Assembly: GCA_022494885.1 (NCBI GenBank)
Contig: JAGVSM010003538.1
Location: 62,001-126,000 of the forward strand
DNA: 64,000 bases
Origin: Micrasema longulum
Taxonomy: Eukaryota; Arthropoda; Insecta; Trichoptera; Brachycentridae
Reading direction: 5' to 3'
Position 1 is the stretch's first letter. Each line of letters begins with the position of its first letter. Of this stretch, positions 20,343-30,610 are shown in pieces. Under the pieces are notes generated by a model that was not told where the DNA came from, ran no database searches, and saw only the letters and a list, made by a program, of their open reading frames with translations. Made by a program: the position numbers and the translations under genes.

Positions 20343-20651
20343 ATTTAAATTTGTTGCAACAGAGAGGGAAAATATTTTTGAGAAGGGAATATGGAAGTCT
20401 ATGCAGTTACAGGGCTAGTTGAGGAAATGCGGATGTTAAAACAAAGGAAGAATGGTGAATGTTACACACTGTGTAAAGTGGCCACTTAAACCAGTCAACG
20501 ACAGGTAATAAGCCCTGTAAATGCCTTGACTTCAATATCCTTTCTAAAAAATATTTTTTTCTGTCTGTTGCAACAAATCCAAATCTAAATAACTCCCTAG
20601 GGAGGAAATCCACCCAGTCTTCAAACATTTAGTCATACTCAAAACATTTTT
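20343..20651. mobile_element. Family A foldback copy
   Basis: The left arm (TTGCAACAGAGAGGGAAAAT, GAGAAGGGAATATGGAAGTC) recurs inverted in the right arm (CTTCAATATCCTTTCT, TCTGTTGCAACAAATCC). The outer segment AACTCCCTAGGGAGG and the terminal motif (TTTAGTCATACTCAAAACAT) follow. Confidence 0.8.
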
Positions 20652-20654
20652 GAA

Positions 20655-21031
20655 TTAACTAACTGGTAAAAGAAGAAGTATAAAAATGGAAAATTGTTTT
20701 CAGGCGTTGCCTAGTAGGTAAAATTAGTCGGATGAATCTCACCCACATGATAAAGGTTTTAGACTTCACAAAAGTCAACAGACGGAAGAGGTTAGGAAAT
20801 GTGGATGTTGAAAAAAGGATGAATGGTAAATGTGACCCAGTGTTTAAAGTGGCCACTTAAACCACCCAGAGACAGGTCATTAGCCCTGTAAATGTCTAGA
20901 CTCCAATATTTCCTTCTTAAAAATGTTTTCCCTCTCTGTTGCAACTAATTTAAATCTTAATAATCTTAATAACTCCCTTGGGAGGAAATCCAGCCGGTCT
21001 GCAAAAATTTGGACAAAGTCAAAATACTGTT
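20655..21031 (-). mobile_element. Family A copy, minus orientation
   Basis: Contains TTTTCAGGCGTTGCCTAGTA, the inverse core (GTGGCCACTTAAACCACCCA), CTCTCTGTTGCAACTAATTT, CCCTTGGGAGG, and ends with the terminal motif at 21008-21031. Confidence 0.8.
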
Positions 21032-21133
21032 GAATACAATTTTACTTTGAGTCCTATCTGTTTCTCTCTCCTCTCATTCTTCTGTTTCTTTCATTCAATA
21101 TTTTATAATATAAATAGCAACGCGAGTAATTCT

Positions 21134-21235
21134 CAGTTAGTTCAAGTCCTGATGATGAAGAAGTAACCTCGAAACCGGTCGACGTTTAAAGTTTAAGTTA
21201 AGTGGTTTATACAAATATATAAATAAATAATAACG
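21134..21235 (+). repeat. LINE-like 3' end fragment
   Basis: TCCTGATGATGAAGAAGTAA, CCTCGAAACCGGTCGACG and a TATAAATAAATAATAA tail. No coding part remains. Confidence 0.45.
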
Positions 21236-21846
21236 GTAAAATGTCATACCACATAGGGAAAAACGTTTTTGATATTCAAAAACAATGATAATTATAAAAT
21301 ATTATTAGATCAATTGTATACCACTGGATATTTTTTTCGCAAACGTCAATAAAAATATGGAAAATATATATCACAAACTTCTCGTACAACGCCACCTGTT
21401 AACATTTTCTTGATATAAAAGAGGCTCTTTACAAGACGACTTTTACGATGGAAATGGTTTGAACCTTCGCTAATGATAAATAATTGATCTACTGTTGAAA
21501 TCCTCACCATAAATATCGCGTGTTAGTGTCGGAAAATTCCGATAGAGCTACGCAAATATTTTCAATTAGTTTACAATAGTTTCAATACTTTTTTTGTTAT
21601 CGTTATCACCGGCAACCGTAAATTCATGACAATCAAATGGAACATCCCCATAAAATGGAAATTATATAAGTGTCGGGTATTTTGTTAAACTTACATTTTG
21701 TTAATGGGTTCTTCGCGCCTCCCGCGCAGCCCTTTCTTGAAGTTTTAATTCATTTATTGCCGCCACGGTTCCGAAAAGGACTTTTGCCGTAACTTGTTGC
21801 TGAAATAAATAAAGGTTTTTTAAATTTACGTTGTAAATCTGACTAC

Positions 21847-22300
21847 ATATACACGGTTTTTCGAGGTCAGACCGCGAAATTTCAAAGGGACATTTCTCAT
21901 GGTAAGCTTTAAAAAAATCCTAATAATTTTTTTCCGAGAAGTAATTTTGAAATTTTTAATTTTAGTTTTTTGATTTGAAAATGTAGTAAATCCATAACTT
22001 TTCGGACAAGCAGTCTCCACAAACCCCTACCCATCTTTTACGCTTCACTTGTCCGCGTCTGGCGGGCATCGCTTCGTTGGTCAAATACGTTTAATCTATA
22101 TTTTTTTGCTAAGGAGGGGTAGAGGTTTGCGTAAGGGATGCAAGTCCAAAAAGTTAAAGATTCATTCCATTTCAAGATTATAAAAAAATATGTTTTTTTA
22201 GAGGCCTTTTTAGCAAATATTTATTAGGATTTTTTTAAAGCTTACTGTAAAGAACGTTCCTCTGAAGTTTCACAGTCTGGCCTTGAAAAACCGTGTATAT
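21847..22300. repeat. Large foldback element
   Basis: Near-identical inverted arms begin ATATACACGGTTTTTC at both ends. They extend at least 80 bases each with few mismatches (through GCTTTAAAAAAATCCTAATA), then continue more loosely through ACAAACCCCTACCC and its inverse GGGGTAGAGGTTTG. A core of about 80 bases holds the GC-richer CTTGTCCGCGTCTGGCGGGC. Probably a foldback/MITE copy with arms of roughly 180 bases. Confidence 0.75.
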
Positions 22301-22610
22301 GAGGGTATTAAAAGCAAACTTAGAAATCTCCATTGAAGAAGTTACTGAGATATTTGCGAAAAACTTTGAAAAAATAAAATTGTGAGATTTGTAATTATGC
22401 TTCACTCACTCAATGGAAAATGCTGAGTTTGCGGTGTCAAGCAGTATAATTGAAATCTCTTTTTTGCAAAATTTAGAGACGATTTTGAATTACGCTATTA
22501 TTTAGGTGAGTAAGTTTTTATGTATAGATTATTTTGGCATCAATAACTAATTTTCCTTTTTTTGTGGATATTTCTAAGTTTTCTTCTTATACCCTCCCCC
22601 ATGTTGCCAA
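22301..22610. repeat. Second inverted pair adjoining the foldback
   Basis: GAGGGTATTAAAAGCAAACT then TAGAAATCTCCA at 22301-22336 has an inverted partner near 22565-22602 (TGGATATTTCTAAGTTTTCT). This may be part of a larger composite repeat. Confidence 0.45.
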
Positions 22611-23044
22611 AATGAATGGAAAACGAGATACGAGATATTAATTTTGGGGAAACCATATGAAGATAAATTATAGAAAAAAAAATTAAGTGCGAACATACAT
22701 TCAACACGTTATTTTCCAAAACGCACCCCAATTTAATTTACATACTTAACTTGAATATTATTTGTGTAAAGTATTTATTAAAAAAAAAAAAATTTAAAAT
22801 ACATCTTTCACTCCGGGTTCACGAAAAATACATAAAATTTTATTTTATTTATTTGAGTAAAATAACGAATTGAACACGAAATGGATACAATATTAACAAA
22901 ATAATGAAGAAGTTCAGTGGTACAGGAAATCGGATACAAAAATGTTTTCTTACTAGGTAAAAATGAAAGCGTTTGATTGAACGGGGAAGTTTCTCGAGAA
23001 TGTGAAAAAAATATTTTTTAAATAAAAATCGATTACTTTGAACT

Positions 23045-23430
23045 ACGTTACAACAGTTTAGAGAATATAAGGAATGTTTATTTGACTACACATTTTTATC
23101 GCTTGTTGCGCGATATGGTCGATAATCCTGAGATTACAATGAGCATTGGTTTGTATGTTCCTGATAATTACCTAAGACAGCGTCAGCATAGATTGTTTCA
23201 TATTTCGATTAATAGGAACTACCTCCCGATGGCTATGCCTGTTGGAAAGGCTACCGCTAGGCTGAAAAACATCGTTCTGGATGTTGATCTGTTCCATGTA
23301 TCCGAAGGGATTTTCCGGAGTAGGATTCTTCTACTTTTTTAAAAAGGGTTTGTTTATATATTTTTTGTCTTTTTATAAAATGTACGTCTTAAATTTTAGT
23401 TTGTTATGTATGTATTATTTCAAATAAATT
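23045..23430 (+). pseudogene. LINE C-terminal fragment
   Basis: An 86-codon frame with LLRDMVDNPEITMSIGLYVP, NYLRQRQHRLFHISINRNYL and VLDVDLFHVSEGIFRSRIL. This matches the pattern of Jockey-type LINE C-termini. It is followed by a short 3' UTR ending TTCAAATAAATTAATTGAAT. It lies only 100 bases from the 23.6-kb host exon, on the other strand. Confidence 0.75.
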
Positions 23431-23530
23431 AATTGAATTTAATATAAAAATGTTTCTCTTTTATAAAATTGTTTTCTTGACTGTTGTGATATGTCAATTT
23501 TATTAATAAATAAAATATATGACGACTCAC

Positions 23531-23659
23531 TTGATAACCCTTGTTGCTGCCTCCTGATCCTTTAGTGTATGCTTTGGCTGTGCATCCTCCTCCGGAGTAC
23601 ATGTTGTTGTTGGCGTCCCTTTGCGATGATGAGAAGGGTGATTCGCAGTTTTGAGACAT
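23531..23659 (-). CDS. N-terminal coding exon of an unrecognised gene
   Basis: ATG at 23659 opens 43 codons beginning MSQNCESPFSSSQRDANNNM and ending in GGSNKGYQ. It ends at a consensus donor (TATCAA|GTGAGT) in phase 0. The sequence is polar and low-complexity (Ser, Asn, Gly rich), as is common for disordered N-termini of insect regulatory or RNA-binding proteins. GC content is far higher than the flanks and the exon is not repeated in the window. An upstream in-frame ATG adds MHFESSLIATTV; the internal ATG was preferred because the coding-like composition starts there. Downstream exons would lie at lower coordinates, but none could be identified. I do not recognise the family. Confidence 0.6.
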
Positions 23660-24590
23660 GACGGTAGTGGCAATTAGTGATGATTCAAAATGCACAGTTT
23701 TATGTTTTGAATTTTAAAATAAACTTTAAAATTATTGGTTTGATTTTTGAACAACACCAGAAATCCGAAAGTTAGTTTTTCTCAATTTTGTCGAAGCACC
23801 TTTTGAAGCAACTGCTGAAACAATAGAAAATTTCGTTAATGCAACCAAAAGTGCTTACAAACAAACAGGTAATACCAGACAACCCCAGAGAAATGATTTG
23901 CTAGAGAAGCTTTTTAGCTCTTTTGCATAGAACGAAAGCGTTTCAAATTTTGGTTTGGTTTTTAGTTAGGTTCTTAGTTTAACGACAAACTTGTATCGGA
24001 CGTTTTCAGTTCGCACTTGCAATTTTCGACAATAGTACCAACGGCTCGTTGTATTGCTGTTATCTGTAGCTAATTTCGTAGTTAATAATCAAAGAATTGT
24101 TTATCTCCGAATAAAAGACAACAGACAACACTACCACGTAAAAAGAGCAAAGACTAATACAGGACAGTCGAAAATACCATACAAACACTGCAATGACTTG
24201 CACGTCAATTTGATAAAATATTTTGTAGGCAAATTTACAGTAAACTTTAAAAAGCTCACGATGACTATACTGTTCTCATTAGCAAACAGGCAGGTTTTCG
24301 ACAAAAAATCATAAAATATGAGGTTATGTGCTATTCCATGCAATTGATATGTATATGGCAAAAAGCAGCTAAGAAAAATTTTAAGTACAAAAAACGGGAT
24401 AATGTTTTTAAAGTTTTTTAAGCGGAGCATCTAGAGATTTATAAGCAAAAACACGATCCACTCTAGATATGACACATACAGGTTTTGTAATAATGATAAT
24501 CAATTTTATTCTAGTGGCAGAGCAGAGTCAATTTGACCTTATAAAATAAAATCATATTTAATTTTTACATACAATGTAAAGATAACTCAC
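23660..24590. other. Region upstream of the 23.6-kb exon
   Basis: Non-repetitive, moderately AT-rich. It would contain the 5' UTR and promoter if the exon is the first one. A TTGTTTCAG acceptor-like site on the minus strand lies near 23815, so an upstream untranslated exon is possible. Nothing else is recognised. Confidence 0.35.
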
Positions 24591-24945
24591 TAACCTCTCA
24601 TGCACGCGTTTGTCCAATATTAAATGTAAAAAAGTTAATTAAACAGGAATGTTGCGTAAAACGAAGCAACACAGATCAAAATAGACACCGAGTCGTTGGA
24701 ACAATAGGCATCAACCTTCTGTAACTACGCATGTGCATCAACCATCTTCCAGGAATTGTCAAGCAGCCAGTAGGCCACATGGCAGCGGTATCTACCCACT
24801 ATCTAAAAAAACCAACCCTTCAGTATCTATCTTTATTTTGTTAACCATAATGTTGGAAAAGTGCTTTATTTATTTAGTTTTTTTATTGATTACTTCTTGG
24901 CATTAACACTTGACAAATTTACTATGCTCTATGTTTATTTTAACA
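24590..24945 (+). repeat. Repeat E, copy 1
   Basis: Matches 62590-62920 in the same orientation: CATGCACGCGTTTGTCCAAT versus CACATGCATTTGTCAAATT, CTGTAACTACGCATGTGCA versus GTAACTGCACACATGTGCA, and TTCCAGGAATTGTCAAGCAG versus TTCCAGGAATCAGCGAGCAG. Divergent and without coding signs. Confidence 0.65.
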
Positions 24946-24954
24946 TGCTAGAAT

Positions 24955-25250
24955 TCCATTCGTCCACGGGCGAGCGCATGCGCTTTGTAGCTGCACGACG
25001 ATTGGTAATCTAGCTTCCACATTTAAATGTTATCAACTAAAAAATACTTCAATTTTATAAATGGGGTCTAGAATTCCAACCGACCATGCGCTTAGTAGCT
25101 GCAAGACGTGTTGTAATCTAACTTCTTTTTATTATTTTTACTATTTTTTTAAATTTCTTTAGTACACTTAATTTCTTTGTCAATTTCAACGTATTGCCTT
25201 CATTTCTTACCGTTCATGCGCTCTGTAATATAATATATTTTTGAAAACCA
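24955..25250 (+). repeat. Monomer repeats related to 17.4 and 51.9 kb
   Basis: Three monomers carrying variants of CATGCGCTCTGTAGCTGCAA lie at about 24974, 25087 and 25218, separated by AT-rich linkers with TCTAGAATTCCAACCG. Confidence 0.65.
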
Positions 25251-25339
25251 CTGAACGTGAGTTTGTAATTTTCTTTTATATTTCATTAGCACCCAATATA
25301 AATGATTGAAATTAGAGATTTATGTACATAATAAAATAT

Positions 25340-25475
25340 TATTTTTCGAAACAATATATTTTATCGTGGAAGACTTTGATATTTTTAAGCCGGTTTTTAG
25401 CGTGTTTTGGCTAGTTTTTTTTCTGGTCCTCAATGCGTCTCAAAACTGGCTTTAAATAAATAATAATAATAAAAC
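25340..25475 (+). mobile_element. Possible LINE 3' end
   Basis: Ends CTCAAAACTGGCTTTAAATA then an (AAT)n run, like other LINE tails here. No coding part is seen. Confidence 0.3.
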
Positions 25476-25689
25476 AGCACGCCATGTGGGGCGAATTTCG
25501 TGTTTTGAAAACGTTATCTTCAATTTTAAATGCAGAAAAAAATTACTTACATTGTATTCAAATTAAGACAACGCTTTATGAAAATACACGCATTTACTTT
25601 CAAGTTCTATGACTAAGATGGTTTATGTTACCACTATTTATAAAATTAATAACAAATTATTATGGACTGGAAAACTTTCTCGGTTTTCT

Positions 25690-25835
25690 TCGAAGTTTCC
25701 AATTTCAAACGTGTGCACATCACGTGACAGTGATGCACATGGCGCCCAATCAGATCTCACGTTCCCTTTCGTTGTAAGCGATCCATACACTCGGCTAATA
25801 GATCACTGACCCCTCCGAGAGAGCAGGGTGAGTGT
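25690..25835 (+). promoter_or_regulatory. GC-richer island with a strong splice-donor-like site
   Basis: Stands out from AT-rich flanks and is not repeated. It includes GTGCACATCACGTGACAGTG (an E-box CACGTG) and ends AGAGCAGG|GTGAGTGTG, a near-perfect plus-strand donor at 25826. An untranslated first exon plus promoter is one explanation. No coding frame is convincing. Confidence 0.3.
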
Positions 25836-26890
25836 GTGTGTGCCTCGTATGCATGTATTTGTGTTTAAGGCTACCACTCACGAACCGACATTAAACGAGT
25901 TTTTGCCAAGCGGATTGATCTAATAACATTTTGAAAAGTAGTTTGAAACAGGTATTTGACTATGTCAGTTTTTGTGTTTTATATTCCGGAACGATTTTTA
26001 TTTGAGAAGTTGTTTTTATCCTAAAAATGTTTCATAGCCTGACGTTATTAACAAAAATAATTTTAAAATGCCGGATTTTTCAGAAAAATGTATGTCTTAT
26101 GTAAAAAGCGGTAGATTCTGCAAAACAGATCGGTAGGGGGCGGGGGTGGCTAGCATATTGCCAGCCTTTAGATTCATTATCCTCCAAAAGCCATGAGTGG
26201 GGAGGGTGGGAGGGGTTTTGATGCTCTTGTGTCAAAAATTTACCGGTACTGAAAATCTTAGATGACCCAATTAAAAATGCATCTCAGAAAAATGTCGGCC
26301 ACAACGCCTGTTTAAAATGCCTGCTAAATGCTGCAAACGCCCGTCTATGTCTATAGTAACCATAGACGCGATGGACTGCTCACGTGCTCATATTGCTTTT
26401 TCATATATTATAATGTTACAATCTCAGTGCCCTTTGTACCTTTAGGTACGGACAAATTAATAATTATTATGATGGCATAAACCCTTTCAATTGACAAGTT
26501 TGCAAGGTGACCATGAAATGTGGACAATTAAGTGTCCTCAATGTCATCTCTTAACTTGTATTTGGAGAAAAACTGGTCCGTCAATTTGTGCGCAAGATAA
26601 CCCATCGTGTATGGTTACCTTAAAATAAATTATTAACAGCACACTGTAATGCACGTGTGAGCAACCCCCGGCCCGTGAGACGTATCGATCCCCACGATAA
26701 AGTGGAGTTTTGATACCAAAATTCATACATACGTAACTCTAGGATATAATAGGATTTCACTAGCCTAAGACTGCAGGTATTTATCAAGAAAATAAATTAA
26801 ATACAGATTGCATCTGTTTCGGGTTCGTGTTTGTGTTTTGATACAAATGTCATACTACCCTATCCTATGAAATTCGGTGGCCCTTTTCTT
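25836..26890. other. Unassigned stretch
   Basis: Includes a G-rich patch (GGTAGGGGGCGGGGGTGG near 26131) and a short palindrome (CTATAGTAACCATAG near 26353). No gene or known repeat. Confidence 0.35.
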
Positions 26891-26892
26891 GA

Positions 26893-27169
26893 TTTTCACA
26901 GTCCCTGATCACATACTTTCCCGGCGAAGAGTCAAGAAAGCAACACTACATCCAACCACACGGAAATCCATATTTCAAAATCGATCGAAAATCCCGTGCG
27001 CGAACTATCAAATATCGTAAAATGCTGCTTATAAAATTGACCCAGTGCTATCCTGGAACTAGTGTCTTGGGAAACTCCTTGATGATTTTCCGAATGTTTG
27101 ATTTTGCTGTTTACCATAATGATGTGGCATATATATTTTTAAATGATCATGTTTCTGATACAATATAGT
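26893..27169 (+). CDS. Exon-like open frame without a start codon
   Basis: A plus-strand frame stays open for about 90 codons immediately after a strong acceptor (CTTGATTTTCACAG|TCCCTG at 26901). The first ~45 residues (SLITYFPGEESRKQHYIQPH onward) look protein-like, while the rest becomes AT-rich. No clear donor was found and no family is recognised. It could be a terminal exon, a decayed repeat, or a chance frame. Confidence 0.18.
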
Positions 27170-27944
27170 ATTTGTGGTGATATACTCTTATGTCTGTCAA
27201 CTAATTACTCGTCCCAACTCAACATAGGACTTTAAGCCTCATGGAGTTGGGACTTTGTCTCAAAAAATGTGTAATAAACTACTTATAAACTACTACGGAG
27301 GAAACAGTGAGTCCAAGTCCTTTCATTTTAATTCTGGAATGAAACTTTGAAAAAATTATTATAACGCATATCGCCAAAAAAAAACATACCGCAATTTTCT
27401 TCAAACACGTATAAGGAAAAAGCAAACCATTGTTTTCAGTCCCGAGGAATCGAAGAAATAATGAAACAGCATCATAATTATTACTTTTTGATTTAAATTT
27501 CATTAACGCGTTTTTTTTTCATAAAGTTTTCGCTGACTATTAGAATTACATGTTTTCTATGTATGGACGATTATTTTGATATTTAGGCCCTCGGAGGAAA
27601 ATTGGCAATCTGGCCCAGACTAAAAAAGGTTGCCCATGCCGAGTATAGAGGATATTACATATATATGTTGTCCTTAGTTTGTGTGGGTTAAATTTCTCCT
27701 ACACAAATAGGCAGCTGTATACATATACATGAGTGGTTTATATTGGTATAGAACACAAAAGAATACTACCATTAGCACGAATTGTGTGAATTTTCATTTC
27801 TAACCTAATAACCCATTGTATCGGTTATTGGCCTTTTGACACATATTTTATCAATTAACACATCATAGTTTCCCTAACCACACCTAGTGATGCATACGGC
27901 ACTGCATTTAAACACTTATTGCAGCGTTTCTAGACCATCTGTCA
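27170..27944. other. Unassigned AT-rich stretch
   Basis: Nothing recognised. Confidence 0.4.
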
Positions 27945-28110
27945 CATAAAGTCACGGTGATCAGTCTTACGTTTGTCAGTTCAGGGACAGTGAACTATTG
28001 CAGTTTAAAACCACTTGTAAGTAAAATATTTCACTTTGACCCTGCCAGGAATCGAACCCGAAAACCCTAGCATGGTACGAACATGAGGTGTAGTTATCTC
28101 TACTCTCATT
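27945..28110 (-). mobile_element. SINE family 2 copy
   Basis: The minus strand has GGGTTCGATTCCTGGCAGGG (B box) and the body through AAATATTTTACTTAC to ...CTGATCACCGTG, matching the 2.84-kb copy. The tRNA-like head is degraded. Confidence 0.65.
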
Positions 28111-28440
28111 CTTTTACCTGTATAGTCAACGAGTCGAAAGCACTCGTCCAGGGTTATGGTTTTATTTCACGCTCTTAACTGTATTCTTCATCCGCCCAGA
28201 CACAGCTTGGAAATACAACTGAACTAACATTACTTACTTTCTAAATAACTAAAAATAAATTCAATACGTACAAGTGAACAAATTAATTTAAAAAAGAAAT
28301 ATTAGAAAAAAAATATATTATCTGTAACTCTATCGTCGATTGGCCACTTTACAATACGGGAGCCGTTTAGTAATTTAGCTGGCCAGTACGTATTCCAAAT
28401 AAAACAATTTTTCGAATTTCCTTACAAAATAAATTGAAAT

Positions 28441-28760
28441 AAAATATTTATGAAAATGAAATAAAATAAAATCCAAAAAAAATTGAAGGAATATTAAAAT
28501 AAAATAAAATAAAATAAAATAAAATAAAATAAAATAAAATAAAATAAAATAAAATAAAATAAAATAAAATAAAATAAAATAAAATAAAATAAAATAAAAT
28601 AAAATAAATTAAATAAAATGAAATTCAATTCAACAAAATAAAATAAAATTATAATGAAATGAAATGAAATAAAATAAAATAAAATAAAATTCAATTCAAT
28701 AAAATAAAAATAAAAATAAAATGAAATAAAATAAAATAAAATGAAATAAATTTAAATAAA
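28441..28760. repeat. (AAAAT)n microsatellite
   Basis: Pure pentanucleotide run of about 110 bases at 28495-28606, with interrupted units on both sides (AAATG and AATTC variants). The 66-codon minus-strand frame of Phe/Tyr/Ile/Leu is an artefact of the repeat. Confidence 0.97.
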
Positions 28761-29551
28761 ACAAAATGAAAAAATAAATTCTCGCTTTAAAGAAATTTTC
28801 TTCGTATTAATTTAGATTTTGATTTAGTATTTTAATCTATTTTCGGAACTTCGGAACGCAGTAATAATTCACGAATTCAATATTTAATTTTGCAGGTACC
28901 TACCCTGATTATGCGGTTTTTCATAGTTCACTTTAAAACAATAATCGAAAACAGGGTTGAATATGCAGATTAGTTTATTGGATAAGGTTATATTTTATAA
29001 AGGTGTAATTTACAGGTACGGAGCACGATATACAGTACGATTAAGACAAGCAAGTTGGTATCAGTGAAGTAATTTCATTCAGCGCATTGCAATAGTCGCA
29101 TAGTAAGCAGTTGCCAATCATTGGATTTATTAAAGATTTTAATCTTTAAAAAAAAAACACTAAATAAAATATTTTGTCTTTGGCTGCTATTTTATGTCAT
29201 TTGTTCATTCTTTTTATACTTGGAACCAAAATCCTAAACGAGCGTTTTTGACTCGGGTACACATTTTAAAAAAGGAAATCTAGTAGCCTAGTAGTCGGTT
29301 GGTTCATTCGCATACCGCTCTTGAGTTGGACATGATTTAATGAATTTTTAAAAACCTATTTTATGTTGTCTGTGCCCAGTTGGTGGAAAAAAAAACACAG
29401 TTTAGCGTGTAAAATAGAATCAGGTTTTCAAACGCTCTTAGATAAAAATCCTGAAACAGAAAATGGAGAAAAGTTCACGTCGTAGCGTAACGCTTTGTAT
29501 TATTTAATTATTATTTTGAGGGGTGGTTCTACACTGCGGTATTTTACTGTC
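28761..29551. other. Unassigned AT-rich stretch
   Basis: Nothing recognised. Confidence 0.4.
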
Positions 29552-30610
29552 CCAGTAGCTTAATCTCAAATAACTATCGATGTGCTAATAAGCGACGTGA
29601 TAACAATTTCTCGTGAACATCCGTGAACACTTAATATTAAATGTCAAAATATTTACGTTTCGCGACGTATTATCCTGCTGCGCTATCACACATTTGAATT
29701 TCACCGGTGTAAATATAGAAAATATTCCAATACTTCTGTTTTTATTTATTTATTTATTAATTCTTGTGCTATTCATCGCATTTAGCCGGCGGTTGGCAAG
29801 CTTACTATCAAGAAAAGCAGTCGCCATAGCAATTGTAATTTAAGTTTCACTTTTTTGTATTATATATTCCCTACTATTTTGCAAATGCAATATATTATTT
29901 AAATTTTTTATAGAAAACGCCAATTTTTCGCCAATGAACTGTATTTATTTACGAGATAAACAAAAACAAACCGACACAAGCATTAATTTAGAGATTACAC
30001 ACGCGTTGACTTATGACTGCGATAACTTAAGCGTGTTCATTATTCAACAATGTGCAAATGATTATGTGCAAATGCTTGCAGACTGGCTGGATTTGCTCCC
30101 TAGGGAGTTGTTTATATTTAAATTTATTTCAACAGAGAGGGAAAACATTTTTGATTTTTGAGAAGGGAATATGAACGTCTAGGCATTTACAGGGCTTATG
30201 ACCTGTCATTGGCTGGTTTAAGTGGCCACTTGACACACTGTGTAACATTCATCATTCTACCCATTTCCAACATCCACATTTCTTCGAATCATCCATCTGT
30301 TGACTTTTGTGAAGTAAAAGAGCTGAAACCTTTATCACGTGGGTGAGATTCATCCGGCTGAACCAAATCACCTACTAAGCAACGTCTGAAAACAATTTTC
30401 CAATGTTAAAAAGTGTGTAAAGTGGCCACTTAAACCAGCCATTGACAGGTCAGAAGCCCTGTAAATGCCTAGACTTCCATATTCCCTTCTCAAAAATGTT
30501 TTCTCTCTGTTGAAATAAATTTAAATGTGTTCATTATTGTTCATTATGATCGCTCAAACGCTTAGCATGTTTTGAAGCACGTCGAGAGATATTTGTGATT
30601 GAGCTACTGG
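29552..30610 (+). mobile_element. Family B element interrupted by family A
   Basis: The ends CCAGTAGCTTAATCTC and GAGCTACTGG are inverted, as in the 45-kb copy. The interior matches through TTCACCGGTGTAAATATAG, AGCCGGCGGTTGGCAAGC and GACTTATGACTGCGATAAC. The element is split at 30044 by a family A copy and resumes at 30539. Confidence 0.8.
30045..30526 (+). mobile_element. Family A foldback inserted in family B, with 12-bp direct repeat
   Basis: The arms pair over about 120 bases: TTTCAACAGAGAGGGAAAAC, GAGAAGGGAATATGAACGTC and CTTATGACCTGTCATTGGC on the left reappear inverted on the right, ending TCTCTCTGTTGAAATAAATT. GTGTTCATTATT occurs at 30033-30044 and 30527-30538 and reads as the target duplication. 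Family B at 45.6 kb lacks the insert at the matching point. Confidence 0.85.

Noticed and set aside
28494..28694. 66-codon Phe/Tyr/Ile/Leu-rich ORF
   Set aside because: It is the translation of the (AAAAT)n microsatellite.
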